Source of the DNA: Nematostella vectensis | Lineage: Eukaryota; Cnidaria; Anthozoa; Actiniaria; Edwardsiidae | Length of the DNA: 64,000 nucleotides | Direction of reading: 5' to 3' | Assembly: GCF_932526225.1 (NCBI RefSeq) | Contig: NC_064045.1 | Location: forward strand, 9,046,022 to 9,110,021 | In this document: positions 11,526-24,499 of the stretch, one piece after another | Position numbering within the stretch: the first letter of the stretch is position 1 | How the letters are laid out: each line of letters begins with the position of its first letter | Program-made: the position numbers and the translations under genes | The notes under the pieces: model-generated | The model's input: only the letters and a program-made list of their open reading frames with translations | What the model was told of the DNA's origin: nothing | The model's database searches: none

Positions 11526-11770
11526 GAAATCACGGGTGGCCCGGAGTGTTAGCGCGGCAGCGTATGGGGCCTCTCACCTCTGCTGAAACGGGTTCGATTC
11601 CCGGTCGAGACATGGATAGTATCTTTCTGTTTCTCGGCCCTGAATTGGACTTGTTGAACGTATGTGAGCTTACTAGAAGCTTGTGTTCCTCAATTCTCCA
11701 GGATTTTAAATGTGAAGCGCTTAGAACATGGTTTGTATAAGCGCTTATGATAAATTGTTTTAAGCAACTT
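11526..11770 (+). mobile_element. tRNA-derived SINE
   Basis: The 5' part (11528-11612) resembles a tRNA gene with a good B box (GGTTCGATTCC) and an A-box-like TGGCCCGGAGTGTTAGCGC, but no clean acceptor stem. It runs into a non-tRNA tail containing AAGCGCTTAGAACATGG and TATAAGCGCTTATGATAAA, a pattern common in invertebrate SINE tails. A related element on the other strand lies at 60680-61135. Confidence 0.65.
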
Positions 11771-13108
11771 GGAAAAAAAATTAAGAACCTAATCTAAGAA
11801 ACTATTTTGCGTTAATTGTTAGTAAGTGCCCCAAAATATAAGAACCTGTTTAACCAGACTCGAAAAAATCAAGGTTCTTAAACGCGGGTTTAAGTACTTT
11901 GCATACGCGACATTGGGTCATACTCCGAAAGTGTTTGACGAACGACTGCCGAAGGGATCTCGAAAGCGTGACGAGCGAATGTCGAGGAGAGGGTGGGTGA
12001 CGTACGGCGTGCGCGATTTATCGCTCAGCTTATTATTAGAAGGAGCAACCTAGAGATAAATAATGTTTTCGTGACACGAGGACCCCATTATACCGTTTAT
12101 TGTTACCTGATAGTGCTTCCGTGACAATATAAACAGATCCGTCAAAAGCCAGTCCAGGATATCTCGGTACCACTCGGACTCTTGTCCAGCTATACAGAAC
12201 CAGCGTCTCTAGCTGTCACGTACATAGGCAAGGAGAAATCTGGCAAGCCAGAGTTCGCCTTAATGTAGCGGAAAGAGAAGTGTTAGTGGCGGGAAGCTAC
12301 TCTTTGAAGTGGAGTTAGAAAGCAAGCAATCCGTCACCTGATAATGTACTAGGTAAGAATAGAGCTTCTATGTTTTATTTTCTACACCTAGTAACTGTCA
12401 GTTACTGTGTGTTTCTGATGCCCTGCTATCTTTTAGTCAGTCAGCTCAATAAAAAATACTAAAGGTAGATGTACATATACCCTCGTACTAGTCCTCCTCA
12501 TCCAATGTTTAATAAGTGTGTTAAAGAATGTCGATCAACCACGCACTCCTTTGTTATTGTTTATCATTGAAGATACAACGGTTTATTTGAAAGAAAACTT
12601 CAAAACAACAATGAAGTCTGATACTTTATATCGACGATATTTGATTAAAAAGTGACCCGCCATTGAGGGTGAGCATAAAATGGCAGCGTGATTGGCTTTC
12701 TTTAAGAAATGGGATGTTCACTTACATTCTTGCACTCCGGAATAATTAATGTGCAGTGTTAGGCCAAGTAACAAATAATACATCTAAAAGATGGTCTAAA
12801 CATAACTCCATCCATCCATCCTCGTCCGGTGCAATCTCATTTCTCAATTTCATTCTCCAGCTTTCTCATCCGTCCCATATCATGTTTTGTAGTGGAAAGA
12901 AGGAAATTTTTGAACTTAAGGATTGTCCTGCCGATGGGTGTAATCTAATTTTAGGAGGATGTTTTTATCATTTTGTTTTTGTTGCAAGCATTGTTTGGGA
13001 TTGTGTTGGAATGGATACTAATTTTGTTTTGGTTGGAATGACCGATAACAAATTTTGCGTTTTTGAGGATGTTTCATCTAAACATACCCTTATGGTCCAT
13101 AACAAATC

Positions 13109-13335
13109 ATTTACTTGCCTTGAGGACGATTCGAACTGCCGAAAACCCGAAAGCACGACAAACAAATACAGAGGAGAGGGCGAACGAATGCCGAAGGGAA
13201 AGCTAGCAATTCTCGGCCTTTCCTCTGTTCGTAATCATTTACTTGCCTTGAGGCTAACTCGAACTACCGAAAACCCCAAAGCAACGACAAACAAATACCG
13301 AGGAGAGGGCGAACGAATGCCGAAGGGAAGCCTTG
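13109..13335 (+). repeat. two-copy direct repeat, ~127 bp period
   Basis: A block starting TCATTTACTTGCCTTGAGG and ending GCGAACGAATGCCGAAGGGA is present twice (about 13109-13200 and 13236-13335). Its GAACGA..GCCGAAGGG core recalls the 27-bp minisatellite at 4850-5112. It lies inside a long open frame that I do not accept as a gene. Confidence 0.75.
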
Positions 13336-14326
13336 CACCTCTCGGTCCAGAAGGTGCGACTAGAACACAGGGTACCCGTTTCTGGTTATTGATTATTTCA
13401 ACATTTCAACACAGTCATGACACGGGGCGAAATAAAAGAGGAAAATATTTCTTTTATTTTTTGTGTAAAATAGATTCTCCTAATAATCTTTTCGCGCCTT
13501 TCGTTGAAGTTGCGTACCTAGTAATAGTAATTCACCTCAATGTTATTTCAGTGCTGTATGTTTGTTTATTTTTTGTCCGACTCTGACAAACCTCAGACCC
13601 CCGGGAAACCAACGGAGTGGATACAAATAGAATGACTATCAATAAAGTAGTTAAAGTGTGTAAATCGTCTTCTCGAGAAATTCACGCATTCCGGGGTGAT
13701 ATAATTATATGGAAAGACGATTCACACCAGTGTTGGATGTAATTGGATGGGATGTATCAGATACTGTCTGTTTTTTTTTTATAAGGGGGAAATATAAAAA
13801 AGTCTTTTAAAGGGGAAAATATATCAACACTGTGGAAATAAGAGGCGCATATGACCACTTCAAACCACTGTTGGTCTATTTCCTGATTCCACCACGCCTG
13901 ACGTAGACCACCTAGTTTATCCATAGCTTTCCAAAATTCAGCAAAAAATTGTCGTTTTTGCCAAACGCGGTCATTTCCATGTAAGGAAACTATTATATAA
14001 AATATATTTCTTATTTGGAAAAGCTGCATGATTCTTGTCGTTTTTTAGGTTGTCGATCTTGTCGGGTTTCGTAAACATTATGACTTGTAACCAGAAGAGA
14101 AAAACAGTGACTGTGACCATCTTTACTCTATAGAGAAAGTATCTAAAAACAAACTAAGATTCCTCGGTACCAGACCCCCAAATATGGCCCCACGTTCCTC
14201 CGCTCCGAACTCTGACTCCCCAGTGACAGAAACCGCATCTCAGCGCATGCGTACACATATTTCAATGCTAAGTTTGTCATTTTGACCATTATTCAGTTCA
14301 TACCCGTGGGTATGTAATAAGTGTTT

Positions 14327-14521
14327 GCATATCACACATATTCCCCACATATAGTGTCCTTCGTATGTATTGCCTTATATGGGCATTGATGCCCATATTT
14401 AGAAGAGCTAAAGTTTTCCCGCTCCCGGATCTCCAGAAAACATGGTAAAAAAATGCTGATTCCTGTCAATTTGAGACTTGCGGCCAAAATTTGTTAGAAA
14501 AACTTGATCGCTTGGTCAAAT
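14327..14521 (+). pseudogene. decayed copy of the chromodomain gene 5' end
   Basis: Aligns with 5119-5310: both contain CATATTCCCCAC..ATAGTGTCCTTCG, GCCTTATATGG, TGCCCATATTTAGAAG, then ...CATGG..., CTGATTCC and GATCGCTTGGTCAAAT. The ATG region is altered and the following frame is interrupted. It carries the promoter-proximal sequence and about 25 codons only, so it is a fragment rather than a processed gene copy. Confidence 0.78.
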
Positions 14522-15669
14522 CTTTTTCTCACTGATCTTGAAAAGCCCTTAGACCCAGGCCTCCAAGAGGTCGGCCGATTGGGTATGAAGGTCACCCAAA
14601 TATTGATATGGTGGGCGTATGGGATTCTCTTTCCCGCAAAGTTTCCGTTCTCATGGTTTCACTTTTCTGAATCGAACATCAACGCGACAGCTAACTCACT
14701 ATTTCATATTAATTTTGTACAATGATTAGGAACATTGCCAACTTACTTTTTTCAGTCCTCACCTGACATTACAGATTAAAACATCGCTCATTTCAAATAA
14801 CCGTCTGCCCCAGGGTCTTCCCGCCTTATAACACCACGTACTTTTAGTTTCATTTGTGGTGCTCTGCATAGGGTGGTCGTTTGGCCAATGAGCAATCATT
14901 ATTATGACGACATCAGAATAGCGCCCGCGAAAACTTTGAAGTTGTAAACCTAATGTAAAGTAAATAATGGGACGATTTTCAATGCTTTTATATTCCTTAG
15001 CCATAAGAACTGTATTTCCCTTTTGGTTGTTCCTTGCGTGTGTGTTGAAGTGTTTGTTGTGTATTTTGGCAACCAATTTAGCAAATTTCACCTCTCGGCC
15101 ATTCACGCTCCTACCCAAGAAAAAAAAAGTTAACCTCCTTTGTTAGCCCTTTTAACGTAAATGTACAAAAACAAGTAATGATCCTAGCTTAATTGTACAG
15201 GGTGTAATGGAATGTATCGTTCTATCTCTTTTAACTCTTCTATTAAATTACAAGAAGACAAAGGATATTTAATTGGTCTTAATTTGTTTTATATCGCCAG
15301 AACATTTATTAATTACATTTAAGGCCATAAAAAGAACAGAGAAAAGCGTGGTCCCTCAACCTTTCTATGAAGATACTTCCATAATCAAAAGTTTTTGAAG
15401 TCTTTCGGTAAACACCGTTTGTACACAAAGTACATGAAATACTAAAAAGTGTAGTTTATAGCATACGCTGCGTTGTTTACGCGAAAACTCTCTTAATCTC
15501 TTTTAACAAAAAGAATACTTTTTCAATGGCTGCGTCAGCTTAACATCTAAGTACCAATTGAATTTGTAATTTTTCTAATTAAAGAAAAAGCATCTTTCCG
15601 ACAAAAAAGACATTAGTCGGTAAAAACCACGCAGAAACTTAACACCGTAAATAAACCGGATACGCTTTG

Positions 15670-15840
15670 AACTTCTCCGAAAGCCATTTTATAGTCCTTG
15701 GCCTCCACTTCAAGCCCTGTTATTGGTCTAAACAATTGTGACTGACAATATTTGACTCGCGGAAGCCATTTTGAAGTTCTTGGCCTGCGTTCACGTTCTT
15801 GCCATTGGTCCACACGTCTTTGACTGACGTTTTCTGTTTC
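15670..15840 (+). repeat. degenerate two-copy repeat with inverted CCAAT motifs, upstream of Ras-like gene
   Basis: Two diverged copies of about 80 bp share AAGCCATTTT, TTCTTGGCCT or TCCTTGGCCT, ATTGGTC and GACTGAC. ATTGGT (reverse CCAAT) occurs in both, 350-450 bp upstream of the Ras-like ATG. A promoter role is inference only. Confidence 0.5.
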
Positions 15841-16191
15841 GCTTATGTGTAATAAAGGAAATTGATAGTGTTTGATGTTAGGGGAGGGAAGGGTTGTCTG
15901 ATTTGCATCCGTTTTGGTAAGCCGTAGTGTATTGTTTCTGGATCATTGTGATGACTCAGTTTTGAAAGCTGTTTGACATTTGACCGGTGTTTGATCCTCC
16001 GAATTTCCGGTCGCAAGATCATGAACGCTATCTCATTTGCGTGAAAGTTTGTTGTACAATTACTCCGCCACAACGATGCTCTAAGAACGGCTGTCAAAGC
16101 TAAGAGCCGTGTTTCTCTCCGTTTAATCTCCGCAGATATGGCACATTAACGGCGTTCAGTGGCGATACGAGTCAAGGAAACATAATTCTTC

Positions 16192-19100
16192 ATGTCTAGA
16201 AAAGAAAGACCTACTTTATCGCGAAGCTCGTACAGCTTTTCCCAGGGAATGAAAGAGTTCTCGCCTCATCCACTTCTAAGACAAGATTACAATGGTTTAG
16301 GGACGTTTCCACTCAGAAGAGGAAGTTTGGGGGGACAAGCCATAAGAGAGAGAACTTTTAGAGCGCAGAGGAGCAACAGCGTAAATTGCACACCAATAAC
16401 AGAACAGTATAAACCCGTAGACACTCTTACCAGGCGACGAGCAAGTTTAGCGCCAAAACCCAAGGACCCGAAAGACGGGAATAACAATAAACCATCAGAG
16501 AAATACTCCATGGTGGTGTTAGGAGCCGCTGGAGTGGGAAAAACAGGTCAGAACTTTCTAAACTTTGAAGTTTTGTTTGTTTGTGATGTTTCGTCCTGAA
16601 TTTTAAACGCAATTCACCTTAGAAAAAATATCAATATCGTATAACTTAATAGATATTCATTTAGTGATGTCAATGATGCGTGAATTGCGTGAGTTTGAGA
16701 TGCCGTGATTTTTTTATTAAGCTAAATGTTATTAGTGTTTATATACGTGCACATGGAACATGCTTTATTATAATACAGCGGCCAGTTTATTTAACTTCTA
16801 AAGTACCCAAAGAATACATTTTTGCGAAATAACATACAATAATGTACTAATGGTATATTTTCAAAGTTATCGTACTCAAATTTTGTTATCTTTTACAAAT
16901 TTTGTGTTTAGAGTGTCATCGGAGCATATGCTTTATTTAAAACGCCGTAGGCTTTTCGTTTCGGAGTATTACTTTTAAATGTGTTTGCAATATTGATTCT
17001 ATAGTCGCACGCACACTGAGGGAGAAAGATAACGCGAAAAGACTCCTGCTAAATTGGGCTAATAAGTAAATTCAAAACAGCCGTAAATAATTCTAGTTTT
17101 ATGCCGTTTAACATGTACAGTTTTAGCCATATCGACTTCCCGATCGATCTAAGATTTCAGAGGTCAGAAAGTGTGAACGAAATTTATTGTAATTAAGTGA
17201 TCGTATCAAAAATAAAATGTTCCTCGCAACTACTCGTCTAAAACTCGAGCTTTATTTTCAAAACAAGCAGATTTTGTTTCCATTTCATTTCCTGCTAGAA
17301 TGATGTTTTCATAATATCCTTAATGAACATGAAAATATTATACAATAATATTCTTTAAGAAACGTTTTGTAATAAGAGAATTCGCCCATAGGTAAAGGTG
17401 TATTCGTTGCAAAAAAAAAAAAAAATAAATAATAAGACATCCTAAAATCAATCTTCTAACAATTTAAACGACGATGTTTTATCAGAGAAAAAAATGATTA
17501 AGGAAGACTCCAAGACCTTTTGCCCTCTTCTTCAAACTTATTATAAATACACTTATTCTGTTTCCTCCTGGAAGGGAATTTACGTTTCTAAGATTTCTCT
17601 TTTTGTTGTTTTAACCAAGCATTTTGCTTTTATCACAACGGTTAGCTCAGGGATTTGTACAAGAAAATTTTCGCACAATATTTTCCATACAAAAACGTGA
17701 GCTGCATTAAACGGCATTGCACTACACTGCAGTGCACGTTCCCCATGGTGTGTTTGCGAGCTAAATTGAGAATTCGAAGAGCTAAAAATAGGGCTTTGTT
17801 TCTTCGCACGAAGACAGCTTTTTCGCAGCCATGTACCCTGCTAAGTTTTAAAATAGAAAACGAGTAGTTGATATTTTCATTGGATGTTATTTACAAACAC
17901 ATTTACTATGCTTTCTCTCATCTTTGTTATTACATTTTGTACTGTGCATTTATTTAATTTTTTTACTTATCTGAAAATAGGATGCAGTATAAAACTGTCT
18001 TCATCATAAATATTCGAAGAACTGATTCTAATTCTAGAATCCTCTTGAAAAGCTTCTAAGATATCTTAGAGCAAATGTGCGTTTTTTTCATAATCCTTTA
18101 CGAGACTTATATTCAAATTGCTTTGACCTGAATGATTTTGGGGCTAAGCCCTAGTCAAATACCTTATCTATATTCTTTATCCCCTATCAAACTGTCTGAA
18201 ACCTCACGGATATAATTTATTCTCTCTCCACACTTAATCTACTAAATATTTAAGAGCAAAATATTTTTCATTTTCGTGTTTCTTGTTGGCGGGTCTTCTA
18301 TTGGCAAGGTCGTGTTCACACTTCGAAACACCTTTAGTTGTTTCTTTGAATGGGGCAAACTTAATAACATTAATTACTACAAATCTATATAAAGGTGTAG
18401 TTGAGCATTTAACCTTTCGATCCACGAACCGTCACGTACAATAGAACGTCACGTACAATAAACAGTCAGACCTGTTTCGAGCTGTATGACTAACACGGAT
18501 ACAAGCCTGTTATAGGATGGGGGCTGCAGAAAACCCGCAATGAGATCTTGGGATTGGCGATCACCACAAACTAAACCTTGTTTAAAAGGTTTTGTAGTTC
18601 TACTATACTTTCAGTGAATTTATTTCGTTTCTGATGTTTTGATTGTATTATTATTTTTGATTGACAGCTCTGGTGGTTCGATTCGTCACCGGCCGATTCT
18701 TGAATGAATACGACCCTACTCTAGGTGAGCATGCGCGTACTACATTTACCGCTGTTGTAAGTCCACGGACACTGGTTTACCCTAAAGGGGAGGGGGTTGA
18801 CGAATTGAAAACGATAGTTAATTTGTCTAATTGTAGTCCTTATCTTCATAAAAGTAGAGACCAAATTCAAAACACGTTTGTGTAAATCACATTAGCTAAA
18901 AGCAGAGATCACCGGACAATGCAAAGCGCTAAAGATATTGGACTCCAAAATAAAGACTATACAAGACTTGCGCAGAACCTGTACATTCCCTAAACTGATA
19001 CCTTTGCGCACTGCCATCCTTTTCCTTAGACTGAGTGGCAAGCCCAATGGGTTTATTTTGGAGCATACAAATTGGTTCCTTAGTTTTTATAGACTAGTAC

Positions 19101-22100
19101 CTTTTCGTGATGCGCATTGTATCCAGCGCGCGAGATAAAAGCGCAAAAATACGTTTACATAAATCGCGCGCATATCTATTCTTATATGCAAGTCACAAGA
19201 AAAGGTTTAGCTCGGAGATAAAAGAGATAAAAGCGCAAAAATACGTTTACATAAGCCGCGCGCATATCTATTCTTATATGCAAGTCACAAGAAAAGGTTT
19301 AGCTCGGAGCGTTAAGTAATCCGTAATCCGTAATCCGCGCATGAGGGAGCCATCTAGAATGATGGAATGAGTAAACTAGGTAAATATTCGTGCCTTCTCA
19401 AGAGGCTTTCGAAGCATTCGCGGATTACCGATATCTAATGGTATGATCTCTAGCGTTAAAGCGCTTTTGACGGTGAAGTGTGTTAGATTTTTCATGGAAG
19501 AACCAATCCTCTTTAAAGGAATAAAGCACCTCGATAAAACCTCTTAATGGAGAATAAAAGTCATTTGATGCCGCATTCGGAAACCTTAAGTGGCTATTAT
19601 TTGTATTGATTATATCTAACGCGGCCATTTGCACCTATTAGCTTGCACGCGCCATCCGGCTTTTAGACGCTACACAAACCGCATCTCCTAATTCACACTT
19701 TTTCACATCTTTGGTCCCTGTGATGTATAGTCGATATAGCTCATGATTGAGAAAAGGATTAAATTTGGATCTATCCATTGCCAAAGTCACTAGGCTCGAT
19801 TTTCTTCTCGTTTCTGCGAACCCGCAATCCTGTCAATGAGACCTTGCGACGGCTGGAAAACACAGCAAACAAATCGAGAATGTATTTTTTACATTTTTGT
19901 TTTTGCGGTCGAAGAGAGAGAGAGGGAGCGCGTGAATCCCCTAGCTGGATCAACATTCATTTACACGCAATAGGAAATTTGAGCACTTTAAAAAATCGAC
20001 TCATCTCAACTTCAGAAGACCATTAAAAGGTCTTATAGATAACACGTAACATTTTTGGTTTCGCATGTTTTGGGCGTATTCTTGCGAGCGATTTGCGGTG
20101 GTTTCAGAGGTCGTCTGAGGTTAGACGGGTATACTCACACTCCGGTCTAGACATTTGAGAATGAGGTAATTAGGTTTACCACAGGCTAACCGCATTAGAG
20201 ACATCGGAAATCATATCTTCGATAAGGCGGATAAGAAGAAAAGCCACATAATGGCTAAATGAATAAAGATAATTTCAGACAGATTTTTAGATGTTATCTA
20301 AGGTATGTTTATGCAATATTACGATGACTCAACACTTTGCCAAGAAGGGAATAGAAAGCAGTAGCGTATCTATCATGCTAAGGAATATGTAGTATGAGCC
20401 GTCTGTAAAAACGGAAATCTCGGGAATACTGAGTTTGGAGTCCGAGGCGGTGCAATGTCGAGATTCACTGAAACTAATTTCAGGAACATATCAGTAATAA
20501 TGGCTTTCTTCGCGCTGCGATTTGCAAAGAAAATTAAATTCCAACAACTACTAAATAGTATGCTCCCGAAGCTGGTGCGCACTAGGTGATGTGCGCAGTG
20601 CTCGTCAGGTACACACCAGGTGATGTGCGCAGTGCTCGTCATGTACACACTTGGTGATGTGCGCAGTGCTCGTCATGTACATACCAGGTGATGTGCGCAG
20701 TGCTCGTCATGTACACACTAGGTGATGTTCACAATGCTCGTCATGTACACACCAGGCGATGTGCGCAGTGCTTGTCATGTACACACTAGGTGATGTGTGC
20801 AGTGCTCGTCATGTACACACTAGGTGATGTGTGCAGTGCTCGTCATGTACACACCAGGTGATGTGCGCAGTGCTTGTCATGTGCACACCAGGTGATGTGC
20901 GCAGTGCTCGTCATGTACACACCAGGTGATGTGCGCAGTGCTTGTCATGTACACACCAGGTGATGTATGCAGTGCTCGTCATGTACACACTAGGTGATGT
21001 GCGCAGTACTCGTCATGAACACACCAGGTGATGTGTGCAGTGCTCGTCATGTACACACCAGGTGATGTGCGCAGTGCTCGTCATGTACACACCAGGTGAT
21101 GTGCGCAATGCTCGTCATGTACACACCAGGTGATGTGCACAATGCTTGTCATGTACACACCAGGTGATGTGCGCAGTGCTCGTCATGTACACACCAGGTG
21201 ATGTGCGCAGTACTTGTCATGTACAGACCAGGTGATGTGTGCAGTGCTCGTCATGTACACACTAGGTGATGTGCGCAGTGCTCGTCATGAACACACCAGG
21301 TGATGTGCGCAGTGCTCGTCATGTACACACCAGGTGATGAGTGCAGTGCTCGTCATGTACACACCAGGTGATGTGCGCAATGCTCGTCATGCACACACCA
21401 GGTGATGTGCACAATGCTTGTCATGTACACACCAGGTGATGTGCGCAGTGCTCGTAATGTACACACCAGGTGATGTGCGCAGTGCTCGTCATGTACACAC
21501 CAGGTGATGTGCACAATGCTTGTCATGTACACACTAGGTGATGTGTGCAGTGCTCGTCATGTACACACTAGGTGATGTGTGCGGTGCTCGTCATGTACAC
21601 ACCAGGTGATGTGCCCAGTGCTCGTCATGTACACACCAGGTGATGTGCGCAATGCCCGTCATGTACACACTAGGTGATGTGTGCAGTGCTCGTCATGTAC
21701 ACACTAGGTGGTGTGCGCAATGCTCGTCATGTACACACTAGGTGATGTGTGCAGTGCTCGTCATGTACACACTAGGTGGTGTGCGCAGTGCTCGTCATGT
21801 ACACACTAGGTGATGTGTGCAGTGCTCGTCATGTACACACTAGGTGATGTGTGCAGTGCTCGTCATGTACACACTAGGTGATGTGCGCAATGCTTGTCAT
21901 TTACACACTAGGTGATGTGCGCAGTGCTCGTCATGTACACACTAGGTGATGTGCGCAGTGCTCGTCATGTACACACTAGGTGATGTGCGCAATGCTTGTC
22001 GTGTACACACTAGGTGATGTGCGCAGTGCTCGTCATGAACACACCAGGTGATGTGCGCAGTGCTCGTCATGTACACACCAGGTGATGTGCGCAGTGCTCG

Positions 22101-23786
22101 ACATGTACACACCAGGTGATGTGCACAATGCTTGTCATGTACACACTAGGTGATGTGCGCAGTGCTAGTCATGTACACACCAGGTGATGTGCGCAGTGCT
22201 CGTCATGTACACACCAGGTGATGTGCACAATGCTTGTCATGTACACACTAGGTGATGTGTGCAGTGCTCGTCATGTACACGCTAGGTGATGTGCGCAGTG
22301 CTCGTCATGTACACACCAGGTGATGTCCGCACTGCTCGGCATGTACACACTAGGTGATATACACAGTGCTCTGCATGTACACACTAGGTGATATACACAG
22401 TGCTCGTCATGTACACACCAGGTGATGTTCGCACTGCTCGGCATGTACACACTAGGTGATATACACAGTGCTCGGCATGTACACACTAGGTGATATACAC
22501 AGTGCTCGTCATGTACACAGTGTTCTTCATGTACGCGATAGGTGAAGTGCTTGTTTCTTGTAATACATTATGTGCGCGCTTCTCATCATACATTAGGTGA
22601 TATGTGCGCTTTTCAACATACATTAGGTGATGTGCACACTTCTCAACATACATTAGGTGATATGTGCGCTTTTCAACATACATTAGGTGATATGTGCGCT
22701 TCTCATCATACATTAGGTGATATGTGCGCTTTTCAACATACATTAGGTGATGTGCACACTTCTCAACATACATTAGGTGATATGTGCGCTTTTCAACATA
22801 CATTAGGTGATATGTGCGCTTCTCATCATACATTAGGTGATATGTGCGCTTTTCAACATACATTAGGTGATATGTGCGCTTCTCATCATACATTAGGTGA
22901 TATGTGCGCTTTTCAACATACATTAGGTGATGTGCACGCTTCTCAACATACATTAGGTGATGTGTGCGCTTCTCAACATACATTAGGTGATGTGTGCGCT
23001 TCTCAACATACATTAGGTGATGTGCACGCTTCTCAACATACATTAGGTGATGTGTGCGCTTCTCAACATACATTAGGTGATGTGTGCGCTTCTCAACATA
23101 CATTAGGTGATGCGCGCGCTTCTCAACATACTGTACTTTCTCCTCTTCAGAGATGACATATGAGAAAGAGCTGCGAATCGGTGACTCCTCTATGGAGCTT
23201 GATATACTCGATACAGCTGGCAACGTAAGTCCTGATATCGCAAAAAACAAATCAGTCTGACCTGACCTGTTTATTATTATACTAGAGAAAAGTGCAGTAG
23301 ATTTTACTCATTTGAGGTCCGAAATGATCCTTTCATCTTTATTTAATATTTCAGGGAGAAGCTTCGTATATCCACAATGGCGACGGCTTCGTCGTCGTCT
23401 ACTCAATCACAGATTATTACAGCTACGAGATGGCGCGTCAACTCGTCAAATTAGTCACGCAGGTTCGCAAAACGGACGATATCTGTCAAATACCCATAGT
23501 CCTTGTGGGTAATAAGCGAGACTTAAGACGGGGTCGCTGTGTCGCGAAGGACGAGGCGCGGGAGTTTGCGTCCGAGTATGGATGCTCGCATTACGAGACA
23601 TCTGCGCTAACCAATAGGAACGTTCACGTTATATTCTACAACATGGCGTTTCAAACACGCTTCACAAAAGCTTCCAATAGGGAGACCCGTAAGAACAATT
23701 GTCCGCCGAACGCAGGGAATGGCTTCCTAAGTTCTGTAAAACATTTCTTTAATCCTGTGAAACGTCGTAACAGCCTGCCTACTTGA
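16192..23786 (+). CDS. Ras-like small GTPase with N-terminal extension
   Basis: Exons 16192-16546, 18668-18724, 23151-23224 and 23355-23786 join in phase into 305 residues. After a basic, Ser-rich extension of about 105 residues come P-loop GAAGVGKT (111-118), switch I region RFLNEYDPTLE, DTAGN (158-162), NKRD (215-218) and ETSAL (243-247). The positions matching Ras Gly12 and Gln61 are Ala113 and Asn162, so intrinsic GTP hydrolysis may be altered. There is no C-terminal CaaX box; the tail ends KRRNSLPT. Three RRxSL sites (42-46, 82-86, 299-303) look like basophilic-kinase or 14-3-3 sites. RASD-type proteins also carry Asn in this motif and RGK proteins share the N-terminal extension and lack of lipidation, but neither assignment is secure. 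Intron 3 is mostly satellite. Confidence 0.88.
19132..19316 (+). repeat. two-copy 92-bp direct repeat in Ras-like intron 3
   Basis: A block starting GAGATAAAAGCGCAAAAATA and ending AAGGTTTAGCTCGGAG occurs twice with a 92-bp period and few differences. Non-coding. Confidence 0.88.
20575..22530 (+). repeat. 34-bp satellite array in Ras-like intron 3
   Basis: About 57 head-to-tail copies of a 34-bp unit (GTGATGTGCGCAGTGCTCGT plus CATGTACACACCAG). Common variants are CCAG/CTAG, GCGC/GTGC/GCAC and CTCGTC/CTTGTC. Every unit has an AG|GTGATG string resembling a 5' splice site, on the transcribed strand of the gene. It runs directly into the related 30-bp array. Since 34 is not a multiple of three it does not give long open frames. 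Confidence 0.93.
22565..23130 (+). repeat. 30-bp satellite array abutting Ras-like exon 3
   Basis: About 19 copies of a 30-bp unit (CATTAGGTGATATGTGCGCT plus TCTCAACATA), sharing the TAGGTGATGTGYGC core with the 34-bp array. Alternating TTTTCAAC / TCTCATC / TCTCAAC variants suggest amplification in larger blocks. The array ends about 20 bp before the acceptor of exon 3, so its last copy feeds into the polypyrimidine tract. Long open frames on both strands (decapeptide repeats) follow from the 30-bp period and are not genes. Confidence 0.93.
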
Positions 23787-24499
23787 GATATATAGAAAGA
23801 TGAGAGGGGTTTGAATAGATAAGAGACTTAGCGCAGGTGCTTACTAAGGATTTTCTGAGAGGGATGTGTAGTCATAGGTTTTATATGGAAAAAGGAGAGT
23901 ATTGACGATCTTTCAATAAGGAGTAACCCACTTTTTGGCAGCCAAGGGGATGGGGTAGTGCACTGCACATCATGCGTACCCCCCCCCCCCCTTGCCGCGT
24001 ACCTGAAGTCGGGCAGGGAACAGCCTTCTTAAGGTCATCAGAGGTATAATCCTGGCGAACCCAGCCCTTATTTTAGCATATAAAGGAAAATAGGCGGGAA
24101 TCGTTTTTTACTAGGATTTCAAAATGGAGGTTGCCAGAGACTGGTCTAATCTATAACAAAAGTCTTATGTTGAACGTAGTCACGGACGGTCGTATGCTTT
24201 TCCTCTATGCTGGAGTGAGGCATTTTTTTCTCGCCAAAGGTTGTCCGTGTAAGTGAGTAATAAGATAAAAAAATAGCTATAAGAAAGATCTTTCCCACCA
24301 TAGACTTGAAAATGATATCCATATATAGTGATACGAACATTAACAGCTAGCTATACCTTTCCTCAACATAGGATTGTATATTCATTTATCTATTTGAAAG
24401 GAATGTTGCGGGTTAACGTTTTGTTTGGAGAACAATAGAGGTGCCAGTGTAACCTACCCATGATGCACCATTTCTAGATTCTTAAGGCCAATTAAGAAA

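Larger units (their letters stand above)
9625..16191. other. long intergenic region
   Basis: About 6.5 kb between the 5' end of the minus-strand gene and the Ras-like gene. It contains a CCGCCATCTTGG (YY1-like) motif near 10030, a tRNA-derived SINE, a duplicated block at 13109-13335, the decayed chromodomain 5' copy at 14327-14521 and a two-copy repeat at 15670-15840. No further gene is recognised; open frames here lack family motifs and splice context. Confidence 0.5.

Noticed and set aside
11528-11612. Functional tRNA gene
   Set aside because: Good B box but no convincing acceptor stem, and a SINE-type tail follows.
12756-13586. 276-codon plus-strand open frame
   Set aside because: Composition is low-complexity, it spans a recent direct repeat and shows no family motif, splice structure or promoter.
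20575-23130. CRISPR-like array
   Set aside because: Units are contiguous with no unique spacers, inside an animal intron.
22486-23250. Long open frames on both strands through the 30-bp satellite (254 and 204 codons)
   Set aside because: The unit length is a multiple of three and has no stop in several frames, so openness is automatic; the protein is a ten-residue repeat with no start context.
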